Virus record (IMG/VR): IMGVR_UViG_3300023184_000121
Location: 1-62,817 of that record
DNA length: 62,817 bases
Source of the DNA: a virus
Strand: one strand, 5' to 3'
Of this stretch, positions 7,042-17,831 are shown one piece after another. Both the position numbers and the translations under genes were made by a program. The notes under the pieces were generated by a model. The model saw only the letters and a program-made list of their open reading frames with translations, searched no databases and was not told where the DNA came from. The stretch's first letter is position 1. Every line of letters starts with the position of its first letter.

Positions 7042-7045
7042 ACGA

Positions 7046-10000
7046 TTAATCTTCTTCTTCTTCTTCCCCTTCGGCTTCTTTTCTTAGTCTTTCTGCTTCT
7101 TTGACGGCTTTTTCTTTTTCCATCAATTGCTTCATAAGTCCTTTGTTTGGTGACTTTACGCCAGTCAATTGAGCCTCTTCGGCTCCGGGCAAGAGTCGCA
7201 CTGTTTTGCCCTTGCGATCCACTTGAAACAATCCTCCAGCCTGAATGATATCCAAGGCAAACTTGGCGGCGTCAGCGTAATCCGCTGGCTCTGCGCCAGT
7301 TGTGGCCGCTCCATATTTGCCAAACAGCTCTTTTTCATTGAACCACAAAGCGGCCTGCATATCAGCAATCGTCACATTGATGCCAGCGCGAGCAAGCTTA
7401 GCTTGAGCGTCTTCCATAGTTGTCTGCTGAAAGGCTCGTTCGTTAGCGGCCCGGGGAGCTGCAAGCGGCGTCGTGCGATCTTGTACCCAGTTTTTGGCCG
7501 CTCTTCGCAACTCAGTCTTTCCCTTAAAGCCGCCAGTTCTGAATACTTTTTCCAGATGCTCGGCAAACTCAAGCAAGGCGCCGCTGTCTTCGAGTAATTT
7601 GTGAAATTCCTTCTTTGAAAGATTGGGCGCGTCTTCTCCGTAAAGGTACGGGGTCTCCTCACCTTTCTTAATAAGAACCCGTTCGGTGTAGTCTTTGCCT
7701 TTTTTAAGCGTTTGATTCCTGTTGTATTCCTCAATCAACGCATCTTCAAACCGTTCAAATTGGTTTCCTTCTTTCAGCGGATCATACTTGAATGAACGAC
7801 CGAGAATTCGATTCCAAGTACGGGTATACCAAAGGTCAGCAGTAAGGGTTGAGTAGTCGCCGTGCAGGTTGTTGATGAAAGACCCAATCTTGGGGCCAAA
7901 GATCATAAACCCGGTCACCATTTGATTTTTTCCTCCCTTAACCGACAGCGGCTCTCCGTTGTAGTACAAGGATGTGTCTTGTTTCAGTTTCTTGTTCCAA
8001 TTTGCAACAGTGTCTGTTTTGAACAAAATGGCTCGGAGTTGACTTGGCGTATGCCTTGTAAGCAACTCGTGCAATTTCAATATGTTGTTTTCAATTGCGG
8101 CAGTCTTGTCGCCAAACGTGCCGTGCAATGCGGTGACAATTTCTGGAAGAGTTTTTCCCTGCTCTAGCATTAGAGTCACCCGGGTTGCCATTTTGGCATT
8201 CTCAAAGACATCGTTGCCTTGAGATGCAATGCCAAGCACCGCATCAAAGATAAGGCTCTTGTCCGCGTCGTGCTTGGGAGAACCAACCTCAAGCCAAGGG
8301 AAGAGTTGAGAGTACATCCCCTTCATCCGCTTTAGGGCCGCGTCGTACCATCCGATTGCGTTTGGCGCTTTTGGATTTAGTGCGGCTCTTGCCATATGCT
8401 GCTGCACCTCGTCTGTAACAACAGATGAAATGATATCCATAGCCCTCGGACTGTAGTCTCCGGGCAGAATTACGCCATCACTAGCCGCCCGATTCTGCAA
8501 CGCATGAATCATGTCCGGGACGGCTGTTTCCCGCTTGCCTGCAAGCGTGTACGTTGACCTCACAGGCAGGATTTCGGTTCCTGCCAACAACGGACTGGCG
8601 CTTCGAGTCAGCGGATCCGTTGGGTACAGTTTGTCGATTATGTATTTGGCGTCGGAGTCACTGAGTCCGTACCGCTTGGCGTAGAGGGCGGGGTCGAAGA
8701 TGTAGCCTTGCGCTGCTGCTGCTTTGGCGTAGTCGATAAGAAGGCTATCGATACTTCGTTGTAATAAGGACTGTCCGCCGGAAGTGGCGTTGAGCCAATT
8801 CGGGAGAATTCTCTGCGAGTCTCTTCCCTTGAATATTTTTTCAGTTTCATAGAGCTCTGAGTCTACAAGTGTTTCGTGTACTTGATTAATTGATGCTGCT
8901 GTTTGGATTTCCTTGATCTTGTCTGCAAAGTTCTCGGTTCCAAAGTTTAGAGCTTTTATGCCCTTGCCGTCCGTTGTCGTAGAAACGTCTACGCCAACTT
9001 CTCTTGCTTTGTCAAAAACGAGCTTCAACTGGTCGTCAGTGAGCCTTTCAGAATGGATCAGGTATGCTGCCTGAATACCTTCTTTAAGGTCAATTGACGG
9101 CTTGTAGGTAATGCCAGCGTCTTGAGCAAAAGCAAGAGTTAGAAGCTGAGTGATTTGCTTCGCCTTGTCAAACGTAAGGTCGGGATGAACCAAATCAAAC
9201 GATGGCTCAACCTTGCCCTGCCAAGTTCCTGCAATTGGCCTAACATCAAGGCCATCAAGGCCGAAGAAGTCTTTCAGTATGCCGTTAAACCCATCGGATT
9301 TTAGAATGTCATGCACTGCGTCTCCCAGCTCTGCCATACTACGAATTCCAAGCGGATTGGCGGTGAATGGAGCAGGGGTTGCCTTTAATGACATCTCTTC
9401 AAACGACCTGTTTAGCTTTTTCACTTGAGCTTTCCACGCGGCATCTTCCGGGCTCATATTCTGCATCTTTTCCGGGAACTGCGAGCGCATCTCTTCAATC
9501 TGAGTGTCCAGCAAGGCAATTTTTTCCGCATAGGCGGCTTTTTTCGCCTCAAACTCCGCTGCTTTTTCAGGCTTCTTTGCGTTCTTGGCCGACTCGTCCG
9601 CTTTAGCAATTAACTCAAGTTGGCGTTGCTTTTTAAGCTGCAATTCGCCCCACGTTTCAACTGCTGCCTTTTGGCCGGAAATTGTTTTAAGCGTATCCCT
9701 TAGCTCGGATGCTGTTCTAAAGCTGTACCCGTGCTCTCCGGGCTTGGCGCCGATAACAATGCTGAACATCCCACGTTCATCAGTGATGGTTTTCGGCGTG
9801 AACGTAAGGGGACTAAGTTCTAGGTCGCCTACAGCTTTCTCCCCGGGCTCCCCGGCAAACCTTGGTTGGTTTATGGATTGAGTGCTTTGCGCCCCGGGAG
9901 AGCCCTCGTTGGGGAGGCTGAATTTAGGCCCGCCTTCCCAGTATTCTGGAGCCTTTGGATCGGTCAAAAACGGCTTCAGCTCGGCGTACCTCTCTTGGCT

Positions 10001-13000
10001 GATTTTGCCGTTCATCAGCTTGCCTCTCATCAGCTTGTTGAACTGCTCAATCGTCGCAACGTCCGCTTCTGTCGCAAACCGAAACGGAGTGTCGATCAGG
10101 TGTATTTTTTCTACTCCGTTTGCATCGATCCCGGAAACAACATTTCCGGCGTGAGCATCCTGAAGAAACACTTTCGCCTTGGGGTTGTAGTATTCTAAGT
10201 GCTTGTAAGACGGAACTTTGAAAAAGTTTCTTTCTGCCAAGAAGTCGCTGATTTGATCTTGAGACAATGGAGTTTTGCTGATTTTGACGTAGGGCTGTCT
10301 TGTGACCACATATGCCCCGGCGCGGCGCGGATCCGTGTATTCGGCACCGCCTCTGAACATCGCAAGCGCATCAAGCGCACTTGAGCCTAGAACAGACTCA
10401 GCATTGAGATCGTTCAAGAACTCAGGCTCTCCCGAATCTGGCTTTACCTTTTGATCATGTACTCCCTGAATTGAAATTTCCGTTTCCGGGAAATAACGAT
10501 TGTGGATTTTGATTCTGTCAAAGTAGTCGCTCCAGTTGTTGTGGAACAACGGAATGTTCGTTCGCTTTTCAACAAATGGACTCCCCTTATCAAAGGCAAC
10601 AAGGTGCTCTGCTCCCTTCGTTCCTCCCGACTCTCTCCACCGTTTCAAAAAGTCAGAGGGATCCAGCAGCATATCATGCTGCGCTGCCGCCTCAACTAAG
10701 GCCGCGTCCTGTGCGTGTTTTGCGTCCCTAGATGATTGCCTGCTCTCAGATTCGCCTCGAACTCTTTTTGCCTCGCTATCCGTTCCTCGAACGGCGTCTT
10801 CGAGTAGTCTTGCACTGCCGCGAATCTCGCCGGAAGGTCTCCCAGCCTCTTGTGGATCTCGGTCGCGTCCTGCTCCACCAAGGCGAGCCTCTTCTCTAGT
10901 GTCTCGTTGTCCATATTTAATAATATCTGTAAACTCTTTGTCTTCTTTTGGTGCCGCTTCTGTCAAGTTGAATCGGGTGTCGCTTCCGGCTTTCTCCCCG
11001 GGCTCCCCGGCGAACCTTGCCTGCCCGGCCTTAACGGCGCTTTGCATTTCGGGCGTGATGGCTACCTTCCAGATGGGGGCAAGTTCTGGGTTTTCAAATA
11101 CTTCTCCAGCTTTAGTTTCAGATCGATCAATGGCTCTCTGAGCGCCTTCACGGCTAGTGTATCCGTCGTCTGAAGGAATATCTCTGTTCCCGCGAACCGA
11201 CCATGCCATATCAGTTACAACGTCAGACTTTTCAACACTTGCCCCCCACTGCTTGACGTATTTGCCAATCTCCTTTGGAAGCATGACGTCGTAAAAGCCC
11301 TTCATGCCTTCTCCGCCAAGCTTTAAATCAACGCCATCGTATACTTCTCTATCTCCAGCTTCTTTTTGATTTTCGACTATTTTTTTTGCCAGTTCTTTGC
11401 CAATTGTCGCTTCAAGCTCGGACTCGGTTGTGATTCCTTTTTGAAAAACAGCAACTCCTTGATCTCTACCTTCAATGTGCCAGCCATCTTCTTCCCTGCA
11501 AACAAGCAAAGCGTCAATTTTTGAGGCTAATTTATATCGATCAGCCTGCGCCTCCCCGGCAGTCCATCCAATCCACTCTTTGCCGTCGGCAACGGCTTTC
11601 TGTAGCGCGTACTTGAAAAGCTGAATGCTGTAATCATTGCGAAACGGAGCGTCTGAAATGCCTTTTGTATAATGCTTTTCCTTGCCTGACTTGTGCGCCT
11701 CCATTTCGGACTCAACGTCATGTAAGGCAAGGTTTATAACGTCAATTTCGTTTAAAATTTTTGCTGTGGATTCATTGATTTGATCAACTTTTTTAATTTG
11801 CTCTGCGCTCATTTCATCCCGCCTGCCCGGCATTGATCGCAATTCTTTGCGAGCGTCTTTGTAAGCCTTAAAAAGCCTTTCGCTTTCTTCATTTAAAACA
11901 GCAATGTCCGACTCGTATTTTGGGCGCATCGCCTCAAACGAGATTCTTTCCCTGTATCCAATCGGCTTATCGTTTTCGTCTTTTTTGCGAGCATCCTTAT
12001 GCAAATCAGACTGCAACTCTTCGATCAAGCGACCAGTGCCGTGGTCTGCTGTCCTCATGTGCGCGACGTAGTTTTCAACGTCTTGAAAGTGGCGAGATGT
12101 GTAAGATCTAATTTTGTACTGGCCTGAATTTATCCTGTCCGAAAGCATCTTAAAAGCAGCATCTTGCGTCGGCCCGTAGCCATAGTTTGTTAAATTCGGA
12201 ATTCGTGCCTGAATGCCATCTTCGGTCTTTGTGTATGTAACATCAGACGGGTCAAAAACAGGCGGCATACGGAGAATAACTTCTTCGTAGTTCTTACCCC
12301 CGGGAAGCGCGTACTGGGAATATGTGGTCGGGTCTTGGCCCCTAACCTCTCGCATCCCAACCATCGACTCAGCATCCGCCTGAATAGACTCATCAATCGC
12401 GTCTAAAGCTTCTTGCTCAGATTCGTAACTTCTTTCAAATCTATGATACGAGCCGTCATCAAGCCTAGTCCTTTGAATTATGCTATCACTAAGGGCATCA
12501 ACAATGTTCCATTCTCCAGTTTCGCTTATGCTCGCATAAAGGTCAGAGTCGTTTTTCAACTCTGAGTACAGCCTCCTTATGCCGTCATCCATTGCCTTTT
12601 TGGCGGCTTCGTATGTGTCGTAAGTCTCGGTCTCTCCTTGGTACGTTACGTCATATTTTGAAATCTTGTCATTCTGACTGAATGTTTGAACTTCAAATTT
12701 TGCGGCGTAGTTGCTCTTCAAAAAGTTGGCAATGTCCTCTTTGGACACAAAGCCTTTTTCGGCCTGCAACTTCTCAATGTGGGGAATGATTCCACTCCAC
12801 TTTAGCTCGTCTGGCTTAACTCCAGACCCTTTTTGCGGATCCAGAATACCCTTAATTTGCTCGGCAGACGCCTTGCTTGGCATTTTGTCCAGCAACACTC
12901 GCCCGGCCTTAGAGTAGAAGCCGGGAGCAACCATAGTCGGGTCTTCCTCTGCTTCCGGGCGCTCTCCAGCAAACTTAACTCTACTGATGTTTCGCGCAAC

Positions 13001-16000
13001 AATCCCTCCCCTTGGCGCCGGGCGCGGCTCAATTGCTTCGACATCGCTAAGCGGGAACCCCCACTTGGAAGCGCCGGGCTTGATGTCGTATTTGGATCCA
13101 GCAGGCACAAGGTGTCTACGCTCGTCTGCCCGGAAGCTCGCCTCGTCCTTGTACTCGATCGGCTCTCCGATATTTGCAAAGCCAACAATCTTGGCGTCGT
13201 CCGCTGTCTTCTTAGTTGAAATAAGCCCAACGCGCTTGCCAATGTAGGACTTTAGCGAAATTGGGTTATCGCGGGTCTCAATCGTCTTTTCTCCGCTCAG
13301 GATTTGAGCCGTAAACGGCAACTCAGAATCGTTGATGTTGATTCCCATCCGAGGCAAGACGCGCTCGGTTTCTTTGGCTTGCCGTTGAGGAGCCGTCTCC
13401 GGCGTCTGCCCCGCCTCACGAGGCTCCCCGGCAAGGTTGTAGATTGCCTTTCCGTAGTCTACCGGGAGCTTCGGCGCTGTAGGATCCGGGTTCAAAACAA
13501 TCCCGGCGATGTGCCGCAAGTTTCTCGAGCGAACAAGCACGTTCGGGTTGGATGACTTCTCATCAGCCTTTTGTTCAGCCGTCAGCTTAACATTCGGGAG
13601 CACCGTCCTGTCGTCATTTGTGTGGACGGTCTCTTTGTTGTACATATTCAAAAAGTCATTGAATACGTCGCGCTTTTGCTTGGCCTTTGCCTCGTTTGCG
13701 TCAAGCCCCACCCAGCCTTCTCGCCCCTCCATCCAATTGCGAAGGTACACGTTAGCAAACTCGTTAACAAAATTGTTTTTGTTGAAGTTCCAGTCCTTCA
13801 GACGACTGGGCATATGCTGCGCCCAACGGTCGAGCTTCTCTTCCATCGAGGAGACGTCAAACGTCGTGACTAACCAAGTGCCAGCCTTTGAAAGGTGAAG
13901 CCCAATCGGAACCATCTCGACGTGCTTTGGCGAAAACTCGACGTAGGATCCGTTGCGAGCGTATCGGTTGGCGTAGTCAATAATGTAGCGTGATCCGTCG
14001 GCCCGATCAATTGCGTCAGTGAGCGTAAACAACAGCGTCTTTACGGATAGCGGAACGACGTTTTCTGGCAGTGCTGCGATTGCCCTTTTTTGCGCGTCCG
14101 TAAGCTTGCCGCGATACGTTAAGCCGTCTTCGGAAACAGCCCGGAACCTTCCCGGGGTGCCTTCATCTCCAGAGTTGTCGATAGCGTAGCGAATTGCTGC
14201 CTCTCGATTTCGGATGGTCTTCTTTACGTTAGCTCCACCGAGTTCAACGGGAACTCCGTTGTTATCGTAAATAACCTCTCTGCGAATTGTGACCTTCCCG
14301 CCTTCAGGCACGTTAATGAAGTCCGGGAGGGATCCAAATCCCCGCACTCGCTTTGGCTCTGCCTTCCCCGTCTCCGGGTTAACGGAGTGCTCCCAATCAC
14401 CTTCAAAAGTGCCTTCAGGCAGATCAACAATTTGCTTCTCTCCGGCACTGTTTTCGATTGTAGCGCGAACCCGGGTCGCAAACATCCCGTCGTCTTTTGC
14501 GTAGTGATCGACGAGCTTTTTGTTCTTGGTGAATTCGCCCTTGGTGATTTTTGGGGTCACCTTCGAGTTGTTGTACTGCATCTGCCCTTGCAAATCCGAA
14601 ACAGCGCGAAGCACTCGAATATTTGCGTCCACCAACTCTTTTGAAAAACGAACCCCTGTCTCTCCACCAGTATAGTCTCCAGCAGATAAATTTGCCGCCT
14701 CCCTGACAGCGTTCCCGAGATTTGTCTCCGCCATGTACTTGGTCGTGAACCAGTCCAGCAACCCGGCAACCGGGCCAAATCTGTTGGAATTAATGCCATG
14801 CAGGAATCCTGAACCGATCAAATCGGCCAGCACTTCTTCTTTCATGTACTCAACAGCGGCAACATCGTTGACCTTGTTGTTTTCAGCATCCCACAGACCG
14901 TTTGACTCGCACCATTTTTGGAAGTCGTTGTCCTTTAACCCGCCAAGATATTCTTCGCGAAAAAGCTTCAGCAGTTCTTCCGGCTTCAAAGCCCCCTCTT
15001 CTTTCCGAAGCACCTCTCCATTCAAGTCGACGTCTTCATGTCCAAATAGGTACGCGACAATTCCTGCGTACTTTTCATTGAACTCCTGTCGGTCTCGAGC
15101 GGCGTGCCCGGCCTCGTGCGCTATCAGTTGAGCCAACGGCTTATTGTGCGCCGTCTGAGCTTGATTCACGCGATCCATGTTGATGATGAGCGCGTCTTTC
15201 AAGGGATCAAAAACAATTGCCCCTTCGGACGTTTTGATCTGACCATTTGGAAGCATGACGTCTCCAGAGCGGAGCATTCGCATTCCCCGGCGATTCGCCA
15301 TATCCCGTAAGATTGCGTCGTTATGAGCTTCCACTTCGGGCGTAGCGTTTGTGAATAGAAGCGGGTTTGCGGCGCGTAGCTTCTGATAAATCTCCTCCCC
15401 GGTGAGAAGCTCAATACCAAGCGTCTTCCCGGGTGTCAGGGCGCCGGAGTACGTCTGATCAATATCCGCCATCAGGTGACCCATTTCGCGCTTGTACGCG
15501 AGCCTAGTGCCGTTTGTAGCGTTCTCCATCCCGTGATACTGGGCGGCGAGCCGCCTTGCCTTAGCTTCAGACTCAGACAACTTTGCCTGAGCCGCCTCGA
15601 TTCCATCATGGGCAGCCTGAACTTGTTCCGGCGTGCCCCCTCCAAAAACAGCCTGCTGCCTCGCGGCCTCGGCCTGCTGAAGCTCTTGTTCTGCCTCGAG
15701 AACTTTGGAGTGCTCTTTTTCAAAAGCGATTCTGTTTTGTTCAATAACAGCCTCCCAGCTCCCTACTCTTTCAAAGTTTGCACGAGCCTCCGGGGACATC
15801 GCATTAATTGTGATGCGGGCCTGATGGTCGTTACGATTATTTTCGGCGGCTGCCACTTTTGGGTCTTTCCCCATCGCGTGCGAGTATACCCCCGTGATCC
15901 ACGATAGGTATGCGCCCTCTCCCCAAGTGTCCAACATCCCGACGGCGTCTTGGTTATTAAAGATACCAAGCGGGATGGCAAGCTTACCCATCTCTACGCC

Positions 16001-17830
16001 CCGCCCGATGTAGTCTGTCAAGTTTCTGGCGGCCCAAGAAATCGATGAAGGTTTTACGCCAACCTTTTCAGCGGTAGCCGCAAGACCTTTCGTCCATCCC
16101 GAGGACTCTGGCATGATCGACGCCGCCGTAAACGCATCAATACGCCCTCCTCCAGCCGCCCTCCTGCCCCGGATAAGGTCTCTGGCAACCATCGGGGCAG
16201 CCAATAGCCCGGCGCCGCCAAGAGCGCCGTAAATGAACCCTTGTGACGGGTTGTCGCTGTTTATCGCACTTCCCGCAGCCCCAGCTACGCCCGCCGCCCC
16301 GGTCACCTCGAGGGCACGCCTAGCGGCGCCTTGAGCCTCTTTTGGAAGCTTTGATATAGCGTCATCAATGCTGTTCGAGATTCCCTGAATCTTTTGACCT
16401 GCTTTTTCAGCAAGATTTCCGGCGCCAATCACGACATCTCCAGCAACGTTTCCCTTTTGAATAGCCTCTGCCTCGGCTTGCAGTCTCGCATTTCGTAGTG
16501 CATCGGCAGCCTCTGGGCCTTGCTCAATATAAGCAAGCTTCTCTTCCGCTTGAAGCCCAGCGGTCTCAGCATTAAATCTTTCCAGATACCGCGCTTTTGC
16601 TGCGCCGGACATCCCGGACGTCTCGCGATTAATTGCTCTGGATACCGCTTTTTCAATGCGCCTAGCAGTGCTAAATCCATGAAGTATTTTTTCGGCGTAC
16701 CAAAACTCATTTCCGCCGGGAACCGCAAAAGAGGCGAGCAATTCGGCGTCTGGGTTCTGCTTGTATTTTTCGGTTTCCTGCATCAGATCCTGAATGATCT
16801 GATCCCCGGCGCCCTTGGCTTGTTCTACCCTAATTTTTTCGGCATTCTCCCTAGTGCGCTGCCCCGGGGGCAACGAGGCCATAATATCTTCAACAGTTGG
16901 CCCGAGCGTCCGCACTGCTGCTGCTGCTGTTGCCCTTGATGCCGGATTGTCTATGATACGAGATAAGACGTGCGGGTTGTCGTAGTCGTACCATGCATTT
17001 CGAGCCCTCGCCGCTTCCCGGTCATACGCATTTTGAAGCGTTTCTTCTCGAGACTGAACGTGCCCGTCCCAGTCAGACGGGTAGTTTTCATTTATCAGAT
17101 CCACAAAGGCATTTCCGCCTTCAAAGTTTTCTTTTACGCCTCTGGCGATATGTTCGGCAGTGCTTGCAATGACGTTTACTGGGGCAAACAGTGTCCCGGT
17201 ATCATCTCTGCTTTGTTGCGTGTTTCGACGCTTTGCGGCGACGGCAGGGTCTTCAAAATCCTGCTCCAATGAACTGCCATCAACATCCCCGGCGCCAAGG
17301 TCAGCTATTTTTCTAAGGGCAGCCATCCCATAGTCAAAGGCGCCAACTCCAAGGCTTTTAGCCATGTGTGGAGCAGACTTTATGATTTTGCCAACCGCTT
17401 CTCCGACAACATCCGAAGCCGGGCGATTCCTTTGATACTCCTGCTTGATGTCGCTCTGTTCCTTGCTCATCAAGTGCCAAGGAATGTACTCATTAATTTT
17501 CTCAATCCTCTTTGGGTCTCGCTCCAGTCCAAGAAGATCAATTTCTTCTGGGGTCTGCTGGTGAGGCCCGCGAGCGTTCATCTCGGCGAGGCGCTCTGCA
17601 AATGGATCCGGCGCCTCTTCGTTTGCCCTTCCTAGATTAGACAGTAAATTTCCGCCGCCAAAAGTTCCGTAATTCCCCATCGAGGATCCCATCGAGGATC
17701 CCGCTGCTGGCGCCGATTCACCTGCGCTTGCTTGTGTCGCTGGCTTCTGTCCAGAAGGCTCTCCGAGTGCTTGTTTCTTTAAGCGCTCAATGTCTGCCGC
17801 CACTAAAGGGTCAATGGATTCGTCTGGCAT
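7046..17830 (-). CDS. Giant polyvalent phage protein (3594 residues)
   Basis: Polyvalent proteins are multi-domain chains thought to be injected with the genome to take over the host. This one starts at 17830 (TAATATG junction). Visible parts: a hydrophobic Gly/Ala helical region near 517-545, a coiled coil near 700-730, a zinc-metallopeptidase motif HEAGH at 905-909, an ASCH-like region near 1500-1605 (TAQILSGEKTIETRDNP), a polyvalent-type module with EELQSDLH near 1938, a kinase-like DAHAGN near 2555, and a C-terminal region with FGPKIGSF near 3305 ending in an acidic tail. Linkers of the type RFAGEPGEKA recur near 2272 and 2660. It fills about 17 percent of the window. No RNA polymerase motifs were found. 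Confidence 0.85.
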   Translation of the reverse strand: MPDESIDPLVAADIERLKKQALGEPSGQKPATQASAGESAPAAGSSMGSSMGNYGTFGGGNLLSNLGRANEEAPDPFAERLAEMNARGPHQQTPEEIDLLGLERDPKRIEKINEYIPWHLMSKEQSDIKQEYQRNRPASDVVGEAVGKIIKSAPHMAKSLGVGAFDYGMAALRKIADLGAGDVDGSSLEQDFEDPAVAAKRRNTQQSRDDTGTLFAPVNVIASTAEHIARGVKENFEGGNAFVDLINENYPSDWDGHVQSREETLQNAYDREAARARNAWYDYDNPHVLSRIIDNPASRATAAAAVRTLGPTVEDIMASLPPGQRTRENAEKIRVEQAKGAGDQIIQDLMQETEKYKQNPDAELLASFAVPGGNEFWYAEKILHGFSTARRIEKAVSRAINRETSGMSGAAKARYLERFNAETAGLQAEEKLAYIEQGPEAADALRNARLQAEAEAIQKGNVAGDVVIGAGNLAEKAGQKIQGISNSIDDAISKLPKEAQGAARRALEVTGAAGVAGAAGSAINSDNPSQGFIYGALGGAGLLAAPMVARDLIRGRRAAGGGRIDAFTAASIMPESSGWTKGLAATAEKVGVKPSSISWAARNLTDYIGRGVEMGKLAIPLGIFNNQDAVGMLDTWGEGAYLSWITGVYSHAMGKDPKVAAAENNRNDHQARITINAMSPEARANFERVGSWEAVIEQNRIAFEKEHSKVLEAEQELQQAEAARQQAVFGGGTPEQVQAAHDGIEAAQAKLSESEAKARRLAAQYHGMENATNGTRLAYKREMGHLMADIDQTYSGALTPGKTLGIELLTGEEIYQKLRAANPLLFTNATPEVEAHNDAILRDMANRRGMRMLRSGDVMLPNGQIKTSEGAIVFDPLKDALIINMDRVNQAQTAHNKPLAQLIAHEAGHAARDRQEFNEKYAGIVAYLFGHEDVDLNGEVLRKEEGALKPEELLKLFREEYLGGLKDNDFQKWCESNGLWDAENNKVNDVAAVEYMKEEVLADLIGSGFLHGINSNRFGPVAGLLDWFTTKYMAETNLGNAVREAANLSAGDYTGGETGVRFSKELVDANIRVLRAVSDLQGQMQYNNSKVTPKITKGEFTKNKKLVDHYAKDDGMFATRVRATIENSAGEKQIVDLPEGTFEGDWEHSVNPETGKAEPKRVRGFGSLPDFINVPEGGKVTIRREVIYDNNGVPVELGGANVKKTIRNREAAIRYAIDNSGDEGTPGRFRAVSEDGLTYRGKLTDAQKRAIAALPENVVPLSVKTLLFTLTDAIDRADGSRYIIDYANRYARNGSYVEFSPKHVEMVPIGLHLSKAGTWLVTTFDVSSMEEKLDRWAQHMPSRLKDWNFNKNNFVNEFANVYLRNWMEGREGWVGLDANEAKAKQKRDVFNDFLNMYNKETVHTNDDRTVLPNVKLTAEQKADEKSSNPNVLVRSRNLRHIAGIVLNPDPTAPKLPVDYGKAIYNLAGEPREAGQTPETAPQRQAKETERVLPRMGININDSELPFTAQILSGEKTIETRDNPISLKSYIGKRVGLISTKKTADDAKIVGFANIGEPIEYKDEASFRADERRHLVPAGSKYDIKPGASKWGFPLSDVEAIEPRPAPRGGIVARNISRVKFAGERPEAEEDPTMVAPGFYSKAGRVLLDKMPSKASAEQIKGILDPQKGSGVKPDELKWSGIIPHIEKLQAEKGFVSKEDIANFLKSNYAAKFEVQTFSQNDKISKYDVTYQGETETYDTYEAAKKAMDDGIRRLYSELKNDSDLYASISETGEWNIVDALSDSIIQRTRLDDGSYHRFERSYESEQEALDAIDESIQADAESMVGMREVRGQDPTTYSQYALPGGKNYEEVILRMPPVFDPSDVTYTKTEDGIQARIPNLTNYGYGPTQDAAFKMLSDRINSGQYKIRSYTSRHFQDVENYVAHMRTADHGTGRLIEELQSDLHKDARKKDENDKPIGYRERISFEAMRPKYESDIAVLNEESERLFKAYKDARKELRSMPGRRDEMSAEQIKKVDQINESTAKILNEIDVINLALHDVESEMEAHKSGKEKHYTKGISDAPFRNDYSIQLFKYALQKAVADGKEWIGWTAGEAQADRYKLASKIDALLVCREEDGWHIEGRDQGVAVFQKGITTESELEATIGKELAKKIVENQKEAGDREVYDGVDLKLGGEGMKGFYDVMLPKEIGKYVKQWGASVEKSDVVTDMAWSVRGNRDIPSDDGYTSREGAQRAIDRSETKAGEVFENPELAPIWKVAITPEMQSAVKAGQARFAGEPGEKAGSDTRFNLTEAAPKEDKEFTDIIKYGQRDTREEARLGGAGRDRDPQEAGRPSGEIRGSARLLEDAVRGTDSEAKRVRGESESRQSSRDAKHAQDAALVEAAAQHDMLLDPSDFLKRWRESGGTKGAEHLVAFDKGSPFVEKRTNIPLFHNNWSDYFDRIKIHNRYFPETEISIQGVHDQKVKPDSGEPEFLNDLNAESVLGSSALDALAMFRGGAEYTDPRRAGAYVVTRQPYVKISKTPLSQDQISDFLAERNFFKVPSYKHLEYYNPKAKVFLQDAHAGNVVSGIDANGVEKIHLIDTPFRFATEADVATIEQFNKLMRGKLMNGKISQERYAELKPFLTDPKAPEYWEGGPKFSLPNEGSPGAQSTQSINQPRFAGEPGEKAVGDLELSPLTFTPKTITDERGMFSIVIGAKPGEHGYSFRTASELRDTLKTISGQKAAVETWGELQLKKQRQLELIAKADESAKNAKKPEKAAEFEAKKAAYAEKIALLDTQIEEMRSQFPEKMQNMSPEDAAWKAQVKKLNRSFEEMSLKATPAPFTANPLGIRSMAELGDAVHDILKSDGFNGILKDFFGLDGLDVRPIAGTWQGKVEPSFDLVHPDLTFDKAKQITQLLTLAFAQDAGITYKPSIDLKEGIQAAYLIHSERLTDDQLKLVFDKAREVGVDVSTTTDGKGIKALNFGTENFADKIKEIQTAASINQVHETLVDSELYETEKIFKGRDSQRILPNWLNATSGGQSLLQRSIDSLLIDYAKAAAAQGYIFDPALYAKRYGLSDSDAKYIIDKLYPTDPLTRSASPLLAGTEILPVRSTYTLAGKRETAVPDMIHALQNRAASDGVILPGDYSPRAMDIISSVVTDEVQQHMARAALNPKAPNAIGWYDAALKRMKGMYSQLFPWLEVGSPKHDADKSLIFDAVLGIASQGNDVFENAKMATRVTLMLEQGKTLPEIVTALHGTFGDKTAAIENNILKLHELLTRHTPSQLRAILFKTDTVANWNKKLKQDTSLYYNGEPLSVKGGKNQMVTGFMIFGPKIGSFINNLHGDYSTLTADLWYTRTWNRILGRSFKYDPLKEGNQFERFEDALIEEYNRNQTLKKGKDYTERVLIKKGEETPYLYGEDAPNLSKKEFHKLLEDSGALLEFAEHLEKVFRTGGFKGKTELRRAAKNWVQDRTTPLAAPRAANERAFQQTTMEDAQAKLARAGINVTIADMQAALWFNEKELFGKYGAATTGAEPADYADAAKFALDIIQAGGLFQVDRKGKTVRLLPGAEEAQLTGVKSPNKGLMKQLMEKEKAVKEAERLRKEAEGEEEEED

Positions 17831-17831
17831 A

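Noticed and set aside
12802-13242. Arg/Ser-rich frames inside the giant gene on both strands
   Set aside because: Compositional shadows of the long frame; no start sites or motifs.
7046-17830. Virion RNA polymerase of N4 type, suggested by the giant size
   Set aside because: No polymerase motifs could be found; metalloprotease, ASCH-like and kinase-like parts fit a polyvalent protein instead.
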